A stretch of 64,000 bases of DNA from Sphingomonas metalli (GCF_014641735.1 NZ_BMIH01000003.1:558001-622000), one strand, 5' to 3'; shown: positions 48,444 through 58,251, numbered from the stretch's first letter. The notes: generated from the sequence alone by a model not told the origin. Numbers and translations are program-made.

Positions 48444-48785
48444 CTACGATCCGCTGCCGCCCGCCCGGTCCTGGTCGAGATCGTCGCCCTCGGTGCCGCC
48501 GCCGGCGCTGGCGCCACTGCCATGGACCGCCCCCGTCCGCTGGTCGACATGCGCGCGTTGCCCTGCATCCTCGGGCAATTCGGGATGCTCGCCTGTCGCA
48601 ACCGGGTCCACCGCCATGCCGGCATCGCGCTGGCCGACGCCGACGCGCTGCGGCTGGCGGTGCTCCTGCGTGTCGTATTCGATGCCGTAATAGCCACCCT
48701 TCTCGCCGCGGCGGTTGCCGTGGATCTCGATGGCGGGCTCGGTCTCGGGCGACGCATGGTCGCGACTGTCGCGGTTGTCGGTCAT
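48444..48785 (-). CDS. Hypothetical hydrophilic protein
   Basis: 113 residues from the ATG at 48785, rich in Gly, Asp, Glu, Arg and Gln, with no signal or membrane segment; likely disordered. It includes GNRRGEKGGYYGIEYDTQEHRQ. The frame is preferred over the overlapping alternatives because its composition is that of soluble protein. No family recognised. Confidence 0.5.
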   Translation of the reverse strand: MTDNRDSRDHASPETEPAIEIHGNRRGEKGGYYGIEYDTQEHRQPQRVGVGQRDAGMAVDPVATGEHPELPEDAGQRAHVDQRTGAVHGSGASAGGGTEGDDLDQDRAGGSGS

Positions 48786-48820
48786 GCCGTCCAAACGCGC
48801 GAGCGGGCCGGCGGATGCGC

Positions 48821-48854
48821 GGAAACGCCCGGCATCCTCCGCGGATGCCGGGCG
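48821..48854 (-). terminator. Intrinsic terminator of the PEP-CTERM gene
   Basis: Perfect 12-bp stem CGCCCGGCATCC / GGATGCCGGGCG with a 5-base loop, followed on the minus strand by TTTCC. It lies about 30 bases past the stop at 48886. Confidence 0.8.
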
Positions 48855-48885
48855 TCCCCCCTTGTAACCGTTCGTCGTGCCGCGA

Positions 48886-49560
48886 TCAGGCGAGCGTGGC
48901 GCGGACCGAGGTCTGGCGGCTGCGATAGCGCATGCCCGCGCCGACCAGGCCGAAGCCGACCAGCATCATCGCCCAGGTCGTCGGCTCGGGCACCGCGCCG
49001 GTGAAGCGGACATTGTCGATCTCGAGCGAGTTGACCGACGAGGTCAGGCGCAGGCCGGTCAGCACTTCACCCTGTCCGGCGGTGAAGGTGAAGGCGCGGT
49101 TCGTGGCCGGCAGCGTCTGCGAGCCGTTGGCGGCGGCGGGATCGGCGAGCTGCGAGCCGGTGTAGCTCATCAGCACCTTGCCACCGGCGCCGAGCAGCTG
49201 GACGGTGTTGCCCGCGTCGATCGAGCCCATGTAGATCGAGATCGACTGATAGCCGGTGATCCCGCCCGCGATCGAGGCGATCGTCGCGACCTCGTTGGAC
49301 TTGACCGCCAGATAGTGGTTGTCGGCCGGCGCGGGATAGGGATTGGCGCCCATGCCGCTGACGTTGCCGGTCATGATCGTGCCGCCGGTGCGGACGAAGC
49401 CGGCCGCGTTGGCGGCGGTCTCGAAGGTGTACTGCGCGCCGGCCGCCGAGGCGTTGAACACGTCGGTGGAGCCGTTGGTGGCCGTGTAGGTGACGGCGCC
49501 GGCCGGCACGGCGGCGACGGTGGCGGCGAGGGCGGCGGCGGCGAGAGCGATCGTCTTCAT
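48886..49560 (-). CDS. PEP-CTERM sorting domain protein
   Basis: 224 residues. Signal peptide (about 1-22), a Ser/Thr/Ala/Asn-rich beta-type body, and a C-terminal sorting signal from about 190: VPEPTTWAMMLVGFGLVGAG then RYRSR. The PEPxxWAMM form is typical of sphingomonads. The signal would be processed by an exosortase (EpsH) and the protein delivered to the surface with exopolysaccharide. Own terminator at 48821. No exosortase gene is present in the window. Confidence 0.9.
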   Translation of the reverse strand: MKTIALAAAALAATVAAVPAGAVTYTATNGSTDVFNASAAGAQYTFETAANAAGFVRTGGTIMTGNVSGMGANPYPAPADNHYLAVKSNEVATIASIAGGITGYQSISIYMGSIDAGNTVQLLGAGGKVLMSYTGSQLADPAAANGSQTLPATNRAFTFTAGQGEVLTGLRLTSSVNSLEIDNVRFTGAVPEPTTWAMMLVGFGLVGAGMRYRSRQTSVRATLA

Positions 49561-49771
49561 GGCAGGTCCTTCCTGGTGTTCGCCGCGGGGAGGGAAATCG
49601 GTGCGGCCGTTCGATGCACCTCAAATGCCGCCGGAAATTCCTGTCTGCCAGATGAACGACGGTCCTGATTCGGGACCTCCCGGCTTGGGACGAATCAAGG
49701 TTAATTCAACCATTCGGCCATTTCGCTTCCGTTATGGAAACCGACAGGGGGTCGCGGATGTTTTCGCCAGG

Positions 49772-50491
49772 ATGACCGACACTGCGCCGCTTCCCGTCCT
49801 CAAGGTCGCCAGCTACAATATGCGCAAGGGGATCGGCACCGACCGGCGCCGCAACCCGGAGAGGATTATCGAGGTGCTGCGCGAGATCGACGCGGACATT
49901 GTCGCCCTGCAGGAAGCGGATCGGCGATTCGGCGCGCGCGAGGGCGTGATCCCGCTTCATCTGCTCGACGAGCATACCGACTGGAAGCCCGTCGCGGTCG
50001 GCAAGCGCGCGGCGTCGATGGGCTGGCACGGCAACGCGTTGCTGGTCCGCAAGTCCGCCCAGGTCGTCGGGTGCCATGCCCTCCACCTCCCGGCGCTGGA
50101 GCCGCGCGGCGCGGTCTCGGCCGACATCGCGATAGGCGGCGCGCTGATCCGGGTGGTCGGAATGCATCTGGACCTGTCCGGCCTATGGCGTCGCAAGCAG
50201 GCGGCGGCGATCCTCGCCCATGTCGGCGGCACCCGGCCCCGCTGCCCCACGGTGATGATGGGCGACCTCAACGAGTGGACGGCCGCAGCCGGGTGCCTGC
50301 GTGATTTCGGGCGCGATTTCCGATTCGCGGCGACCGGCCCTTCCTTCCACGCGCGCCGTCCGGTCGGTCGCCTCGACCGGATCATGGTGTCGTCAGACCT
50401 CGCGATCGAGGACTGCGGGGTCCATCTCAGCGCAACCGCGCGGCGCGCGTCGGACCATCTGCCGATCTGGGCGAGGATCGCCGCCGCCTGA
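49772..50491 (+). CDS. Endonuclease/exonuclease/phosphatase family protein
   Basis: 239 residues from the ATG at 49772. EEP-fold metal-dependent phosphodiesterase: VASYNMRKGIG (Asn), LQEADRRF (catalytic Glu), MGDLNEW (Asp/Asn) and SDHLPIWARI (Asp-His). Substrates in the family include nucleic acids, inositol phosphates and phospholipids. It overlaps the following patatin-like gene as TGATG, so a joint role in phospholipid turnover is plausible. No signal peptide. Confidence 0.9.
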   Translation: MTDTAPLPVLKVASYNMRKGIGTDRRRNPERIIEVLREIDADIVALQEADRRFGAREGVIPLHLLDEHTDWKPVAVGKRAASMGWHGNALLVRKSAQVVGCHALHLPALEPRGAVSADIAIGGALIRVVGMHLDLSGLWRRKQAAAILAHVGGTRPRCPTVMMGDLNEWTAAAGCLRDFGRDFRFAATGPSFHARRPVGRLDRIMVSSDLAIEDCGVHLSATARRASDHLPIWARIAAA

Positions 50492-52728
50492 TGCGCGAGA
50501 AGGAACTGCGCCTCGCCCTGGTCTGCTATGGCGGCATCAGCCTCGCCGTCTACATGCACGGCATCACCAAGGAGATCTGGCGCCTCGTCCGCGCCAGCCG
50601 GGCGATGCATGCCGGCGAGGCGCCGCTCGGTGGCACCGACGCGGTCTATCACGCGCTTCTCGCCGAGATCGGCGAGCGGGCGGACCTGCGCCTGCGGGTG
50701 CTGGCGGACATCATCGCCGGCGCCTCTGCCGGCGGGATCAATGGCATCTTCCTCGCCCAGGCGATCACCACTGGGCAAAGCCTCGATCCGCTGACCGACC
50801 TGTGGCTCGAATCGGCCGATGTCGATGCGCTCACCGATCCTGATGCCGCCCCATCGTCGCGCTTCTCGAAAATGTGGGCGCTGCCCCTCGCCTGGATGGC
50901 GGCGGGGCGCAGCGCCGAGGCAGTCGATGCGCTGGACGATCCGTCCACGCGGGAGGAGGTACGCGCCAAGCTGTCGCGCTTCGTCCGCTCGCGCTGGTTC
51001 GAGCCACCCTTTGGCGGCGCGATCCTCACCCGGCTCGTCCTTGATGCGCTGGCGGTGATGGCGAAGGGGGAGATCGGTCCGCGCCTCCTGCCCCCCGGCC
51101 AGCCGCTCGACCTGTTCATCACCGTCACCGATTTCGGCGGCCATCCGGAGCGGCTGCCGCTCAACTCTCCTGCCGAAGTCATCGAGACGGAACATCGTCT
51201 CGTCCTCGCCTTTTCCGACGAGGGGCGCCCGACCGAGGCGCTCGCCGCCGCCCCCGAGCTCGCCTTCGCGGCCCGTGCCACCTCGAGCTTCCCCGGCGCC
51301 TTCCCGCCCTTCCGCGTCGCCGAGCTCGACGCGGTGCTCGCGGAACGCGGCGAGGACTGGCCGGGACGCGACGCCTTCCTCGCCCGTGCGCTGCCCCGTC
51401 ATCATGCCGCCAAGGGCGCCGAGAAAGCGGTGCTGATCGACGGCTCAGTGCTGGCTAACGCGCCGTTCCGCCCGGCCATGGAGGCGCTGCGCAACCGCCC
51501 CGCCCGCCGCCAGGTCGACCGCCGCTTCGTCTATATCGATCCGTCGCCGGGTCTGAAGTTCCGGCTGGGCGGCAGCAGCGCGACGCCGGGCTTCTTCCAG
51601 ACGATCCTCGGCGCGATCAGCGAGTTGCCGCGCCACCAGCCGATCCGCGACAATCTCGATGCGCTCGCCACCCGCAGCCGGGCGATCGAGCGCACCCGCG
51701 CCATCCTCGACGCGATCCGGCCGGCGGTGGAGGCCGAGGTCGAGGCCGCGTTCGGCCGCGTCCTCTTCCTCGACCGACCGACGCCCTCTCGCCTGTCGGC
51801 CTGGCGCAGCCGCGCGCAGCAGGCGGCAGCGCGGCAGGCGGGCTATGCCTTCGCCGCCTACGGCCATCTGAAATTGGCCGGCGTGATCGATTCGATCGCC
51901 AAGCTGGGCGAGGGCGCGGGCGCCAACCGGCGGGCCCGTTCCGCCATCGCCGCGATCGCGCCGGCCGACCCGGGCGATGCGGCGGGGATCGACTTTCTGC
52001 GCCGCTTCGACATCGGCTACCGCATCCGCCGCCTCCGCCTTCTCGCCCGGCGGCTGGGCGAGATGGAGGATGACGGCAACCGCACGCTGGGGCCGGTGCG
52101 GGATGCCATCTACGAGTCGCTCTCCGCCTATCTCGATGCGCAGCGCACCGATACACATCAGGCGCTGCAACCCCTCGCCCGCCGCCTTCGGGCCGCGCCT
52201 GCCGAGTTCCTCGACGCCTTGTCGGACACGCTGGCGCTGACCGACCTCGACGATGCGACCGACCGGAACCTGGCCGGCGCGCTCGCCGCGCTCGATCGCG
52301 ACAGCCGGCGCACGCTCCTCCTCACCTATCTCGGCTTCCCCTTCTTCGATGCCGCGACGCTGCCCCTGCTGCGCGAGGAAGGCGTCGACGAATTCGATGC
52401 GATCCGGGTCGATCGCATCTGCCCCGACGACGCCGTGGCGATCCGCGCCGGCGGCGCGGAGGCGACGCTGAAGGGTGCGCAATTCGAGAATTTCGGCGCC
52501 TTCTTCAGCCGCGCCTATCGCGAGAACGACTATCTCTGGGGCCGGCTGCACGGCGCGGAGCGGCTGATCGACATCGTCGTCTCGACGCTGCCCGGCGCGG
52601 TACGCCTCCGCCCCGGCCGCGTCGCCGCCATCCGCCGTCGCGCCTTCCGCACGATCCTCGACGAGGAGGAACCGCGGCTGACCACCATCGCGCCGCTGTT
52701 CGCGTCGCTCAGGCGGGAGATCGGGTAG
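50491..52728 (+). CDS. Large patatin-like phospholipase (DUF3376-type)
   Basis: 745 residues. N-terminal patatin domain with an oxyanion-type start LALVCYGGISLAVYMHG, nucleophile GASAGG (Ser about 79) and the dyad Asp in DGSVLANAPF (about 317). The remaining 400 residues are helical and Arg/Ala-rich, the usual C-terminal half of this bacterial patatin group. Cytoplasmic by sequence. Its start overlaps the EEP gene stop. It probably acts on membrane phospholipids. Confidence 0.9.
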   Translation: MREKELRLALVCYGGISLAVYMHGITKEIWRLVRASRAMHAGEAPLGGTDAVYHALLAEIGERADLRLRVLADIIAGASAGGINGIFLAQAITTGQSLDPLTDLWLESADVDALTDPDAAPSSRFSKMWALPLAWMAAGRSAEAVDALDDPSTREEVRAKLSRFVRSRWFEPPFGGAILTRLVLDALAVMAKGEIGPRLLPPGQPLDLFITVTDFGGHPERLPLNSPAEVIETEHRLVLAFSDEGRPTEALAAAPELAFAARATSSFPGAFPPFRVAELDAVLAERGEDWPGRDAFLARALPRHHAAKGAEKAVLIDGSVLANAPFRPAMEALRNRPARRQVDRRFVYIDPSPGLKFRLGGSSATPGFFQTILGAISELPRHQPIRDNLDALATRSRAIERTRAILDAIRPAVEAEVEAAFGRVLFLDRPTPSRLSAWRSRAQQAAARQAGYAFAAYGHLKLAGVIDSIAKLGEGAGANRRARSAIAAIAPADPGDAAGIDFLRRFDIGYRIRRLRLLARRLGEMEDDGNRTLGPVRDAIYESLSAYLDAQRTDTHQALQPLARRLRAAPAEFLDALSDTLALTDLDDATDRNLAGALAALDRDSRRTLLLTYLGFPFFDAATLPLLREEGVDEFDAIRVDRICPDDAVAIRAGGAEATLKGAQFENFGAFFSRAYRENDYLWGRLHGAERLIDIVVSTLPGAVRLRPGRVAAIRRRAFRTILDEEEPRLTTIAPLFASLRREIG

Positions 52729-52771
52729 CGGCTATCGCGCAATCGCCCCGCCGCCCCGCGCTCCCTTCTTC

Positions 52772-52869
52772 CGTCATCCCCGCGAAGGCGGGGATCCACA
52801 ACCTCTGACGTTTGCGAATGATGCGGCACGCTCCCGCGCGTCTGGATCCCCGCCGTCGCGGGGATGACG
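52772..52869. repeat. Palindromic repeat, family A variant
   Basis: CGTCATCCCCGCGAAGGCGG at one end and its inverted GATCCCCGCCGTCGCGGGGA counterpart at the other, about 50 bases apart. It takes up most of the gap between the patatin gene and lapA-like gene. Confidence 0.85.
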
Positions 52870-52952
52870 AAGTAGGAGAGGACGAACACCAATCCCCTCC
52901 CCGCTGGTCAATCGCGCCCCCCTCTTGTAGCACCGGCGGCAGGAGGCGATCG

Positions 52953-53288
52953 ATGCAGTTCCTCAAGATCCTTTTCTGGTGCCTTCTCGCCTTCCTGGCG
53001 GCGGCGTTCACGATCGGCAACTGGGTCGCCGTTCCCATCCGGCTGCCCGGCGGCCTCGTCGCCGACGTCAACCTGCCCGTGCTGCTCGCGGTGACCTTCC
53101 TCGCCGGGCTGCTGCCGACGCTCGGCTGGCAGGCGGCGCGGCGCTGGCGGCTCAAGCAGCGGCTAATGACCTGCGAGCGCGTCCTCGCCGAGACCCGCGC
53201 CGCGCAGCAGACCGGCGCGGCCGCTCCGATCACGCCCCTCGCGCCGCCCATCGCCGATCCCTCGGCGCCGCCGGCGATCGGCGCATGA
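52953..53288 (+). CDS. LapA-domain (DUF1049) inner-membrane protein
   Basis: 111 residues with two membrane helices (about 5-25 and 43-62) separated by a short periplasmic loop, then an Arg-rich helix and a Pro/Ala-rich tail. The N-terminus MQFLKILFWCLLAFLAAAF resembles LapA-type proteins of LPS assembly. It overlaps pyrF by four bases, an arrangement common in alphaproteobacteria. Confidence 0.75.
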   Translation: MQFLKILFWCLLAFLAAAFTIGNWVAVPIRLPGGLVADVNLPVLLAVTFLAGLLPTLGWQAARRWRLKQRLMTCERVLAETRAAQQTGAAAPITPLAPPIADPSAPPAIGA

Positions 53289-53959
53289 GCAACCGGATCT
53301 ATGTCGCGATCGACACGCCCGATCTCGCCCGCGCCAAGGCGATCGCCACCCGCGTGCGCACCCATGTCGGCGGGCTGAAGCTCGGCCTCGAATTCTTCTG
53401 CGCGCATGGCGCCCCGGGCTATCGCGAGATGGCGGCGCTCGGCCTGCCGATCTTCCTCGACCTGAAGCTCCACGACATCCCCAACACCGTCGCCAAGGCG
53501 GTGCAGGCGCTCTCCCCCCTCGCCCCCGCCATCCTTACGGTGCACGGCGCAGGCGGCCGGGCGATGCTGGAGGATGCCAAGGCCGCCGCGCCGACCGGAA
53601 CCAAAGTGGTCGCGGTGACGATGCTGACCAGCCTCGATGCCAGCGACCTCGGCGCGACCGGCATTGCCGGCAGTGCCCACGACCAGGTGCTGCGTCTCAC
53701 CGATCTCGCCTGCGAGGCGGGGATCGACGGCATCGTCTGTTCGGGCGAGGAAGTCGGCGCGGCCCATGCCCGCTGGCCCAAGGGATGCTTTGTCGTCCCC
53801 GGCGTCCGCCCCGCGGGCGGCTCGGTCGGCGACCAGAAGCGCGTCGTCACGCCGCGCGCCGCGATCGATGCCGGCGCCTCGATCCTCGTCATCGGCCGCC
53901 CGATCACCCAGGCCGAGGACCCAGACGCCGCCGCGCGGGCGATCGCGGGTACGCTGTAG
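53285..53959 (+). CDS. pyrF: Orotidine 5'-phosphate decarboxylase
   Basis: 224 residues; last step of UMP synthesis. The active-site array is Asp59, Lys61 and Asp64 in FLDLKLHDIPNT, preceded by LKLGLEFF; the phosphate-binding GVRPAGGSVGDQKR and VIGRPIT segments are present. It starts within the lapA-like gene (ATGA). Confidence 0.97.
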   Translation: MSNRIYVAIDTPDLARAKAIATRVRTHVGGLKLGLEFFCAHGAPGYREMAALGLPIFLDLKLHDIPNTVAKAVQALSPLAPAILTVHGAGGRAMLEDAKAAAPTGTKVVAVTMLTSLDASDLGATGIAGSAHDQVLRLTDLACEAGIDGIVCSGEEVGAAHARWPKGCFVVPGVRPAGGSVGDQKRVVTPRAAIDAGASILVIGRPITQAEDPDAAARAIAGTL

Positions 53960-54004
53960 GATCGAGTTTATCCCGGGACGCTGTGCGTCGGACGCAGAAG
54001 CGTA

Positions 54005-54147
54005 GCGCGCGGAGGCGCGGAGAACGCAGAGGCGTTTCGCGATCGGCAACGTGCCTCTATTTCCTCGATGGCTGGGGGAAGAGAGGCTCAGAAGCGACGA
54101 GTGAAACACCTCCGCGCCCTCCGCGCCTCCGCGCCTCCGCGCGAAAA
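54005..54147. repeat. Inverted GCGCGGAGGCGCGGAG / CTCCGCGCC repeat
   Basis: GCGCGGAGGCGCGGAGAACG (54007-54026) is mirrored by CTCCGCGCCCTCCGCGCCTC from 54110, which itself is a tandem of CTCCGCGCC. It forms the first part of the 406-bp gap between pyrF and trpF. No gene is visible in the gap. Confidence 0.7.
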
Positions 54148-54203
54148 CCTCTCCCTACGCTGCCACGTTCGATGGCTTCTGAAGCTCGATCCACTTGGCC
54201 AAG

Positions 54204-54288
54204 ATCGTCGCCCCAGCGCAGGCTGGGGCCTTCTGCGACCCCATCCTCGCGCCATCACCGTGAGATCCCAGCCTCCGCTGGGATGACG
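54204..54288. repeat. Palindromic repeat, family A (reverse orientation)
   Basis: ATCGTCGCCCCAGCGCAGGC hairpin then GATCCCAGCCTCCGCTGGGA hairpin; the left flank (CCACTTGGCCAAG) also matches the copy at 33943, so the unit may be longer than the hairpins. Confidence 0.9.
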
Positions 54289-54365
54289 CCTGTTGCAGAA
54301 CGGATGAAGCAGGGTCTGCCTCGGGCGACCCGCAACATGCCTTGCAAAGCCGGGGCGGCAGGGCG

Positions 54366-55013
54366 ATGTCGCCCGCCATGCCCGTCCTCGCCAAGATCTG
54401 CGGCCTCGCCACGGCCGACACGCTCGACGCCGCCGTCGCGGGCGGTGCCAGCCATGTCGGCTTCGTCTTCTTCCCGCCCTCGCCCCGCCATCTCGGCTAC
54501 GACCGCGCCTCGGGCCTCGCCGCTCGCGTGCCGGGCCATGTCGCCCGCGTCGGCGTGTTCGTCGACCCCGACGACGCGCTGCTCGACGAGGCGGTGCGCG
54601 CCGCGCGGCTCGACGCCGTCCAGCTCCACAAGACCGCGCCCGAGCGCACCGCCATCATCCGCGCGCGCACCGGCCGCGAGACCTGGGCGGCGGTCGCGGT
54701 GAAGACCCGCGCCGACCTCGACCAGGCCCGCCACTATGCCGGCGCCGCCGACCGCATCCTCTACGACGCCAAGACCCCGCCCGGCGCGGCCCTGCCCGGC
54801 GGCATGGGGCTGCGCTTCGACTGGACGTTGCTCGACAACTTCCGCCACCCCCTGCCCTGGGCGCTGTCCGGCGGGCTCGATCCCGCCAATGTCGCAGAGG
54901 CGATCCGGCGCACCACCGCGCCGCTGGTCGACGTCTCCTCGGGCGTCGAGAGCGCGCCCGGCGTCAAGGATGTGGACAAGATCGCGGCGTTCCTTAAGGC
55001 GACGCGGTCATGA
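54366..55013 (+). CDS. trpF: Phosphoribosylanthranilate isomerase
   Basis: 215 residues from the ATG at 54366 (another ATG at 54378). It has [12 protein letters not shown] with the catalytic Cys, [26 protein letters not shown] with the catalytic Asp, and [11 protein letters not shown]. Its end overlaps trpB as ATGA, so the two are coupled. Confidence 0.96.
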   Translation: MSPAMPVLAKICGLATADTLDAAVAGGASHVGFVFFPPSPRHLGYDRASGLAARVPGHVARVGVFVDPDDALLDEAVRAARLDAVQLHKTAPERTAIIRARTGRETWAAVAVKTRADLDQARHYAGAADRILYDAKTPPGAALPGGMGLRFDWTLLDNFRHPLPWALSGGLDPANVAEAIRRTTAPLVDVSSGVESAPGVKDVDKIAAFLKATRS

Positions 55014-56242
55014 ACGCGCCCAACTCCTTCCGCACCCAGCCCGACGAGCGGGGGCATTTCGGCCAGTTCGGCGGCCGCTTCGTCGCCGAGACGCTGATGC
55101 CGCTGATCCTCGACCTCGACCGCGAATATCGCGCGGCCAAGGTCGATCCCGCCTTCCGCGCCGAGTTCGACGACCTGCTCGAACATTATGTCGGCCGCCC
55201 CAGCCCACTCTACCATGCCGAGCGGCTCTCCGCGGCGCTGCGTGACGGCGCGCCGGAGGGGATGGGCGCGCAGGTCTGGTTCAAGCGCGACGAGCTGAAC
55301 CACACCGGCGCGCACAAGATCAACAACTGCCTCGGCCAGATCCTGCTCGCGATCCGCATGGGCAAGACCCGCATCATCGCGGAGACGGGCGCCGGCCAGC
55401 ATGGCGTCGCCACCGCCGCGGTCTGCGCGCGCTTCGGCCTCCCTTGCGTCATCTACATGGGCGCCAAGGACGTCGAGCGGCAGCAACCGAACGTCTTCCG
55501 CATGAAGCTCCTCGGCGCGGAGGTCCGCCCCGTCACCAGCGGCGCGCAGACCCTGTCGGATGCCATGAACGAGGGGCTGCGCGACTGGGTCGCGAACGTC
55601 CACGACACCTTCTACATCATCGGCACCGCCGCCGGCCCGCACCCCTATCCCGAGCTCGTCCGCGACTTCCAGAGCGTGATCGGTCGCGAGGCGCGCGAGC
55701 AGATGATGGCGCGCACCGGCCGCCTGCCCGACCTGCTGGTCGCGGCGATCGGCGGCGGCTCCAACGCGATCGGGCTGTTCCACCCGTTCCTCGACGATCC
55801 CTCGGTCGGGATGCTCGGCGTCGAGGCGGCAGGCCATGGGCTCGAGGGCAGCGAACATGCCGCCAGCCTCGCGGGCGGCTTTCCCGGCGTGCTCCACGGC
55901 AACAAGACCTATCTGCTGCAGGACGAGGACGGCCAGATCGCCGAGGGTCATTCGATCTCGGCGGGTCTCGACTATCCCGGCATCGGGCCCGAACATGCCT
56001 GGCTGCGCGACATCGGCCGCGTGGAATATGACAGCGCCACCGATGCCGAGGCGCTCGACGCCTTCCAGCTCCTCTGCCGGACCGAGGGCATCATCCCCGC
56101 CCTCGAACCCAGCCACGCCATCGCCGCCGTCGCCCGCCGCGCGCGGACGATGCCGCAGGACGCGATCATCCTCGCCAATCTGTGCGGCCGGGGCGACAAG
56201 GACATCTTCACCGTCGCGAACGCGCTGGGGGTGGCGATATGA
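55010..56242 (+). CDS. trpB: Tryptophan synthase beta subunit
   Basis: 410 residues, TrpB1 type. PLP-binding Lys103 in [19 protein letters not shown], and the phosphate cup GGGSNAIG are present. The usual overlap with trpA is broken: trpA starts 223 bp further on, beyond a family A repeat. Confidence 0.98.
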   Translation: MNAPNSFRTQPDERGHFGQFGGRFVAETLMPLILDLDREYRAAKVDPAFRAEFDDLLEHYVGRPSPLYHAERLSAALRDGAPEGMGAQVWFKRDELNHTGAHKINNCLGQILLAIRMGKTRIIAETGAGQHGVATAAVCARFGLPCVIYMGAKDVERQQPNVFRMKLLGAEVRPVTSGAQTLSDAMNEGLRDWVANVHDTFYIIGTAAGPHPYPELVRDFQSVIGREAREQMMARTGRLPDLLVAAIGGGSNAIGLFHPFLDDPSVGMLGVEAAGHGLEGSEHAASLAGGFPGVLHGNKTYLLQDEDGQIAEGHSISAGLDYPGIGPEHAWLRDIGRVEYDSATDAEALDAFQLLCRTEGIIPALEPSHAIAAVARRARTMPQDAIILANLCGRGDKDIFTVANALGVAI

Positions 56243-56272
56243 CGCAAGTTCCGGCGATGGTTCTCGTATCGG

Positions 56273-56355
56273 GTCATCCCAGCGCAGGCTGGGATCTTTC
56301 GGTTGTTGAGCGCGGCGCTCGCCTCAAAAAGATCCCAGCCTTCGCTGGGATGACG
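56273..56355. repeat. Palindromic repeat, family A variant, between trpB and trpA
   Basis: GTCATCCCAGCGCAGGCTGG hairpin and GATCCCAGCCTTCGCTGGGA hairpin about 40 bases apart. Both halves are of the GGGAT type, unlike the mixed standard copies. Confidence 0.88.
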
Positions 56356-56465
56356 CCCGAAGCTGGTGTCGCTCGGCCGTGCCGCATCGGCCAGCTCAGC
56401 GCCGACCGGACGCTGTTTGTGACGGCGCGCAACACCTGCCCATCACCCAGCTCAAAGTCCGCCGC

Positions 56466-57263
56466 ATGACCACCCGCCTCAGCGCCGCCTTCGCCAAGGG
56501 CCACCCCGCCCTCGTCGCCTTCGTCACCGCCGGCGACCCGACCCCCGCCGCGACTCCGGCGATCCTCGACGCGATCGTTGCGGGCGGAGCGGACGTGGTC
56601 GAGCTGGGCATGCCCTTTACCGACCCGATGGCGGACGGCCCCGCCATCCAGTCGGCGAACATCCGCAGTCTCGCCGCCGGCACCCGCACCGCCGATGTGC
56701 TGGCCATCGCCAAGGGCTTCCGCGCACGCCACCCGGACGTGCCGCTGGTGCTCATGGGCTATGCCAACCCGATGCTCCGCCGCGGCTCGGAATGGTTCGC
56801 CGCCGAGGCGGCGACAGCCGGCGTCGATGGCGTGATCTGCGTCGACATCCCGCCCGAGGAAGACGATGCGCTCGGCCCCGCGCTTCGCGCTGCGGCCATC
56901 GCCCCGATCCGCCTCGCCACGCCCACCACCGATGCGGCGCGCATCGGCGAGGTGCTGGCGGGCGCAGAGGGCTTTCTCTACTACGTCTCGGTCGCCGGCA
57001 TCACCGGCCTGCAACAGGCCGCCACCGGCTCGATCGAAGAGGCGACCGCCCGGCTGAAGGCCGCGACCGACCTGCCCGTCGCGGTCGGCTTCGGCATCCG
57101 CACCCCCGAACAGGCCGCGGCCGTCGCGCGCGTCGCCGACGGCGTCGTGGTCGGCTCGGCGATCGTCGATCTGGTGGCGCAGCATGGCGCGGCCGCACCC
57201 GCGCCCGTCGCCGCATTCGTCCGCAGCCTGGCCGACGCCATCGCCGCGGCCCGCAAGGAGTAA
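56466..57263 (+). CDS. trpA: Tryptophan synthase alpha subunit
   Basis: 265 residues from the ATG at 56466. Catalytic Glu46 (VVELGMPF) and Asp57 (MADGP) are in place, and the phosphate-binding [10 protein letters not shown] and GSAIV motifs are seen. It is followed by accD after four bases. The upstream open frame (from 56379) runs back to the repeat region and is not needed. Confidence 0.97.
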   Translation: MTTRLSAAFAKGHPALVAFVTAGDPTPAATPAILDAIVAGGADVVELGMPFTDPMADGPAIQSANIRSLAAGTRTADVLAIAKGFRARHPDVPLVLMGYANPMLRRGSEWFAAEAATAGVDGVICVDIPPEEDDALGPALRAAAIAPIRLATPTTDAARIGEVLAGAEGFLYYVSVAGITGLQQAATGSIEEATARLKAATDLPVAVGFGIRTPEQAAAVARVADGVVVGSAIVDLVAQHGAAAPAPVAAFVRSLADAIAAARKE

Positions 57264-57267
57264 CGCC

Positions 57268-58119
57268 ATGACCTGGCTCAACAGCGTCCGCAACGCGCTC
57301 GCCTTCCGCACCAAGAAGGAAACGCCCGACAATCTCTGGCACAAGTGCAAGGGTTGCGGGCAGATGATCTTCACGCGCGAGCTGGAAGAGAATCTCTACG
57401 TCTGCCCCAAATGCGAGCACCATGAGCGGATCGGCCCCAAGATGCGCTTCGCCCAGGTGCTGGACGAGGGCAGCTGCCAGGCGCTTCCCGCACCCAGGGT
57501 GCCCGAAGACCCGCTGAAATTCCGCGACTCGAAGAAATATGTCGACCGGATCAAGGCCGCCCGCACCGCCACCGCGGAGCCGGACGCGCTGCTCAATGCG
57601 CGCGGCACGATCGAGGGGCATCGCGTCGTCATGGGCGTGCAGGACTTCGCCTTCATGGGCGGCTCGATGGGCCTTGCGGTCGGCGAGGCGTTCGTCCGCG
57701 GCGTGGAGGCGGCGATCGCCGATCGCTGCCCCTATCTGATCTTCACCGCGGCCGGCGGCGCGCGGATGCAGGAAGGCATCCTCAGCCTGATGCAGATGCC
57801 GCGCAGCACCGTCGCGATGCAGATGCTCCACGACGCGGGCCTGCCCTATATCGTCGTGCTGACCGACCCCACTACCGGCGGCGTCACCGCCAGCTATGCG
57901 ATGCTGGGCGATATCCAGATCGCCGAGCCGGGCGCGCTGATCGGCTTTGCCGGCCAGCGGGTGATCGAAAGCACGATCCGCGAGAAGCTGCCCGAGGGGT
58001 TCCAGCGCGCCGAATATCTGCTGGAGCACGGGATGCTCGACATGGTCGTCCACCGCCGCGACCTGCGCGCGCGACTGGCGCAAGTGATCGGCTATCTCTG
58101 CCACCGCCGCGCGGCCTGA
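57268..58119 (+). CDS. accD: Acetyl-CoA carboxylase carboxyltransferase subunit beta
   Basis: 283 residues; with AccA forms malonyl-CoA. Zinc ribbon Cys27, Cys30, Cys46 and Cys49 (CKGC ... CPKC), then the carboxyltransferase core with [11 protein letters not shown] and [13 protein letters not shown]. The trpA-accD-folC order is conserved in many alphaproteobacteria. Confidence 0.98.
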   Translation: MTWLNSVRNALAFRTKKETPDNLWHKCKGCGQMIFTRELEENLYVCPKCEHHERIGPKMRFAQVLDEGSCQALPAPRVPEDPLKFRDSKKYVDRIKAARTATAEPDALLNARGTIEGHRVVMGVQDFAFMGGSMGLAVGEAFVRGVEAAIADRCPYLIFTAAGGARMQEGILSLMQMPRSTVAMQMLHDAGLPYIVVLTDPTTGGVTASYAMLGDIQIAEPGALIGFAGQRVIESTIREKLPEGFQRAEYLLEHGMLDMVVHRRDLRARLAQVIGYLCHRRAA

Positions 58120-58124
58120 TCCCA

Positions 58125-58148
58125 ATCCTCCCCCGCCAGGGGGAGGAT
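58125..58148. repeat. Perfect 24-bp hairpin with CCCCCGCCAGGGGG core
   Basis: ATCCTCCCCC-GCCA-GGGGGAGGAT directly after accD; similar to the copy at 44956. It may serve as a terminator or mRNA stabiliser. Confidence 0.65.
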
Positions 58149-58182
58149 AAGAGGCCGCTGGAGGCGGATGACACGAGGTTGA

Positions 58183-58251
58183 CCGTTCGTGCTGAGCGAA
58201 GTCGAAGCACAGGCAGCTTCCAAGCCCTTCGACTGCGCTCAGGGCGAACGG
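58183..58251. repeat. Palindromic repeat, family D
   Basis: CCGTTCGTGCTGAGCGAAG and TCGAAGCAC mirrored by CCCTTCGACTGCGCTCAG and GGCGAACGG. Together with the 58125 hairpin it fills the 255-bp accD-folC gap. Confidence 0.88.

Noticed and set aside
48389..48757. Arg/Ser-rich open frame of 122 codons overlapping the hypothetical gene at 48444
   Set aside because: Shadow frame with the Arg/Ser/Ala bias of non-coding high-GC sequence; the 48444-48785 frame has a soluble-protein composition.
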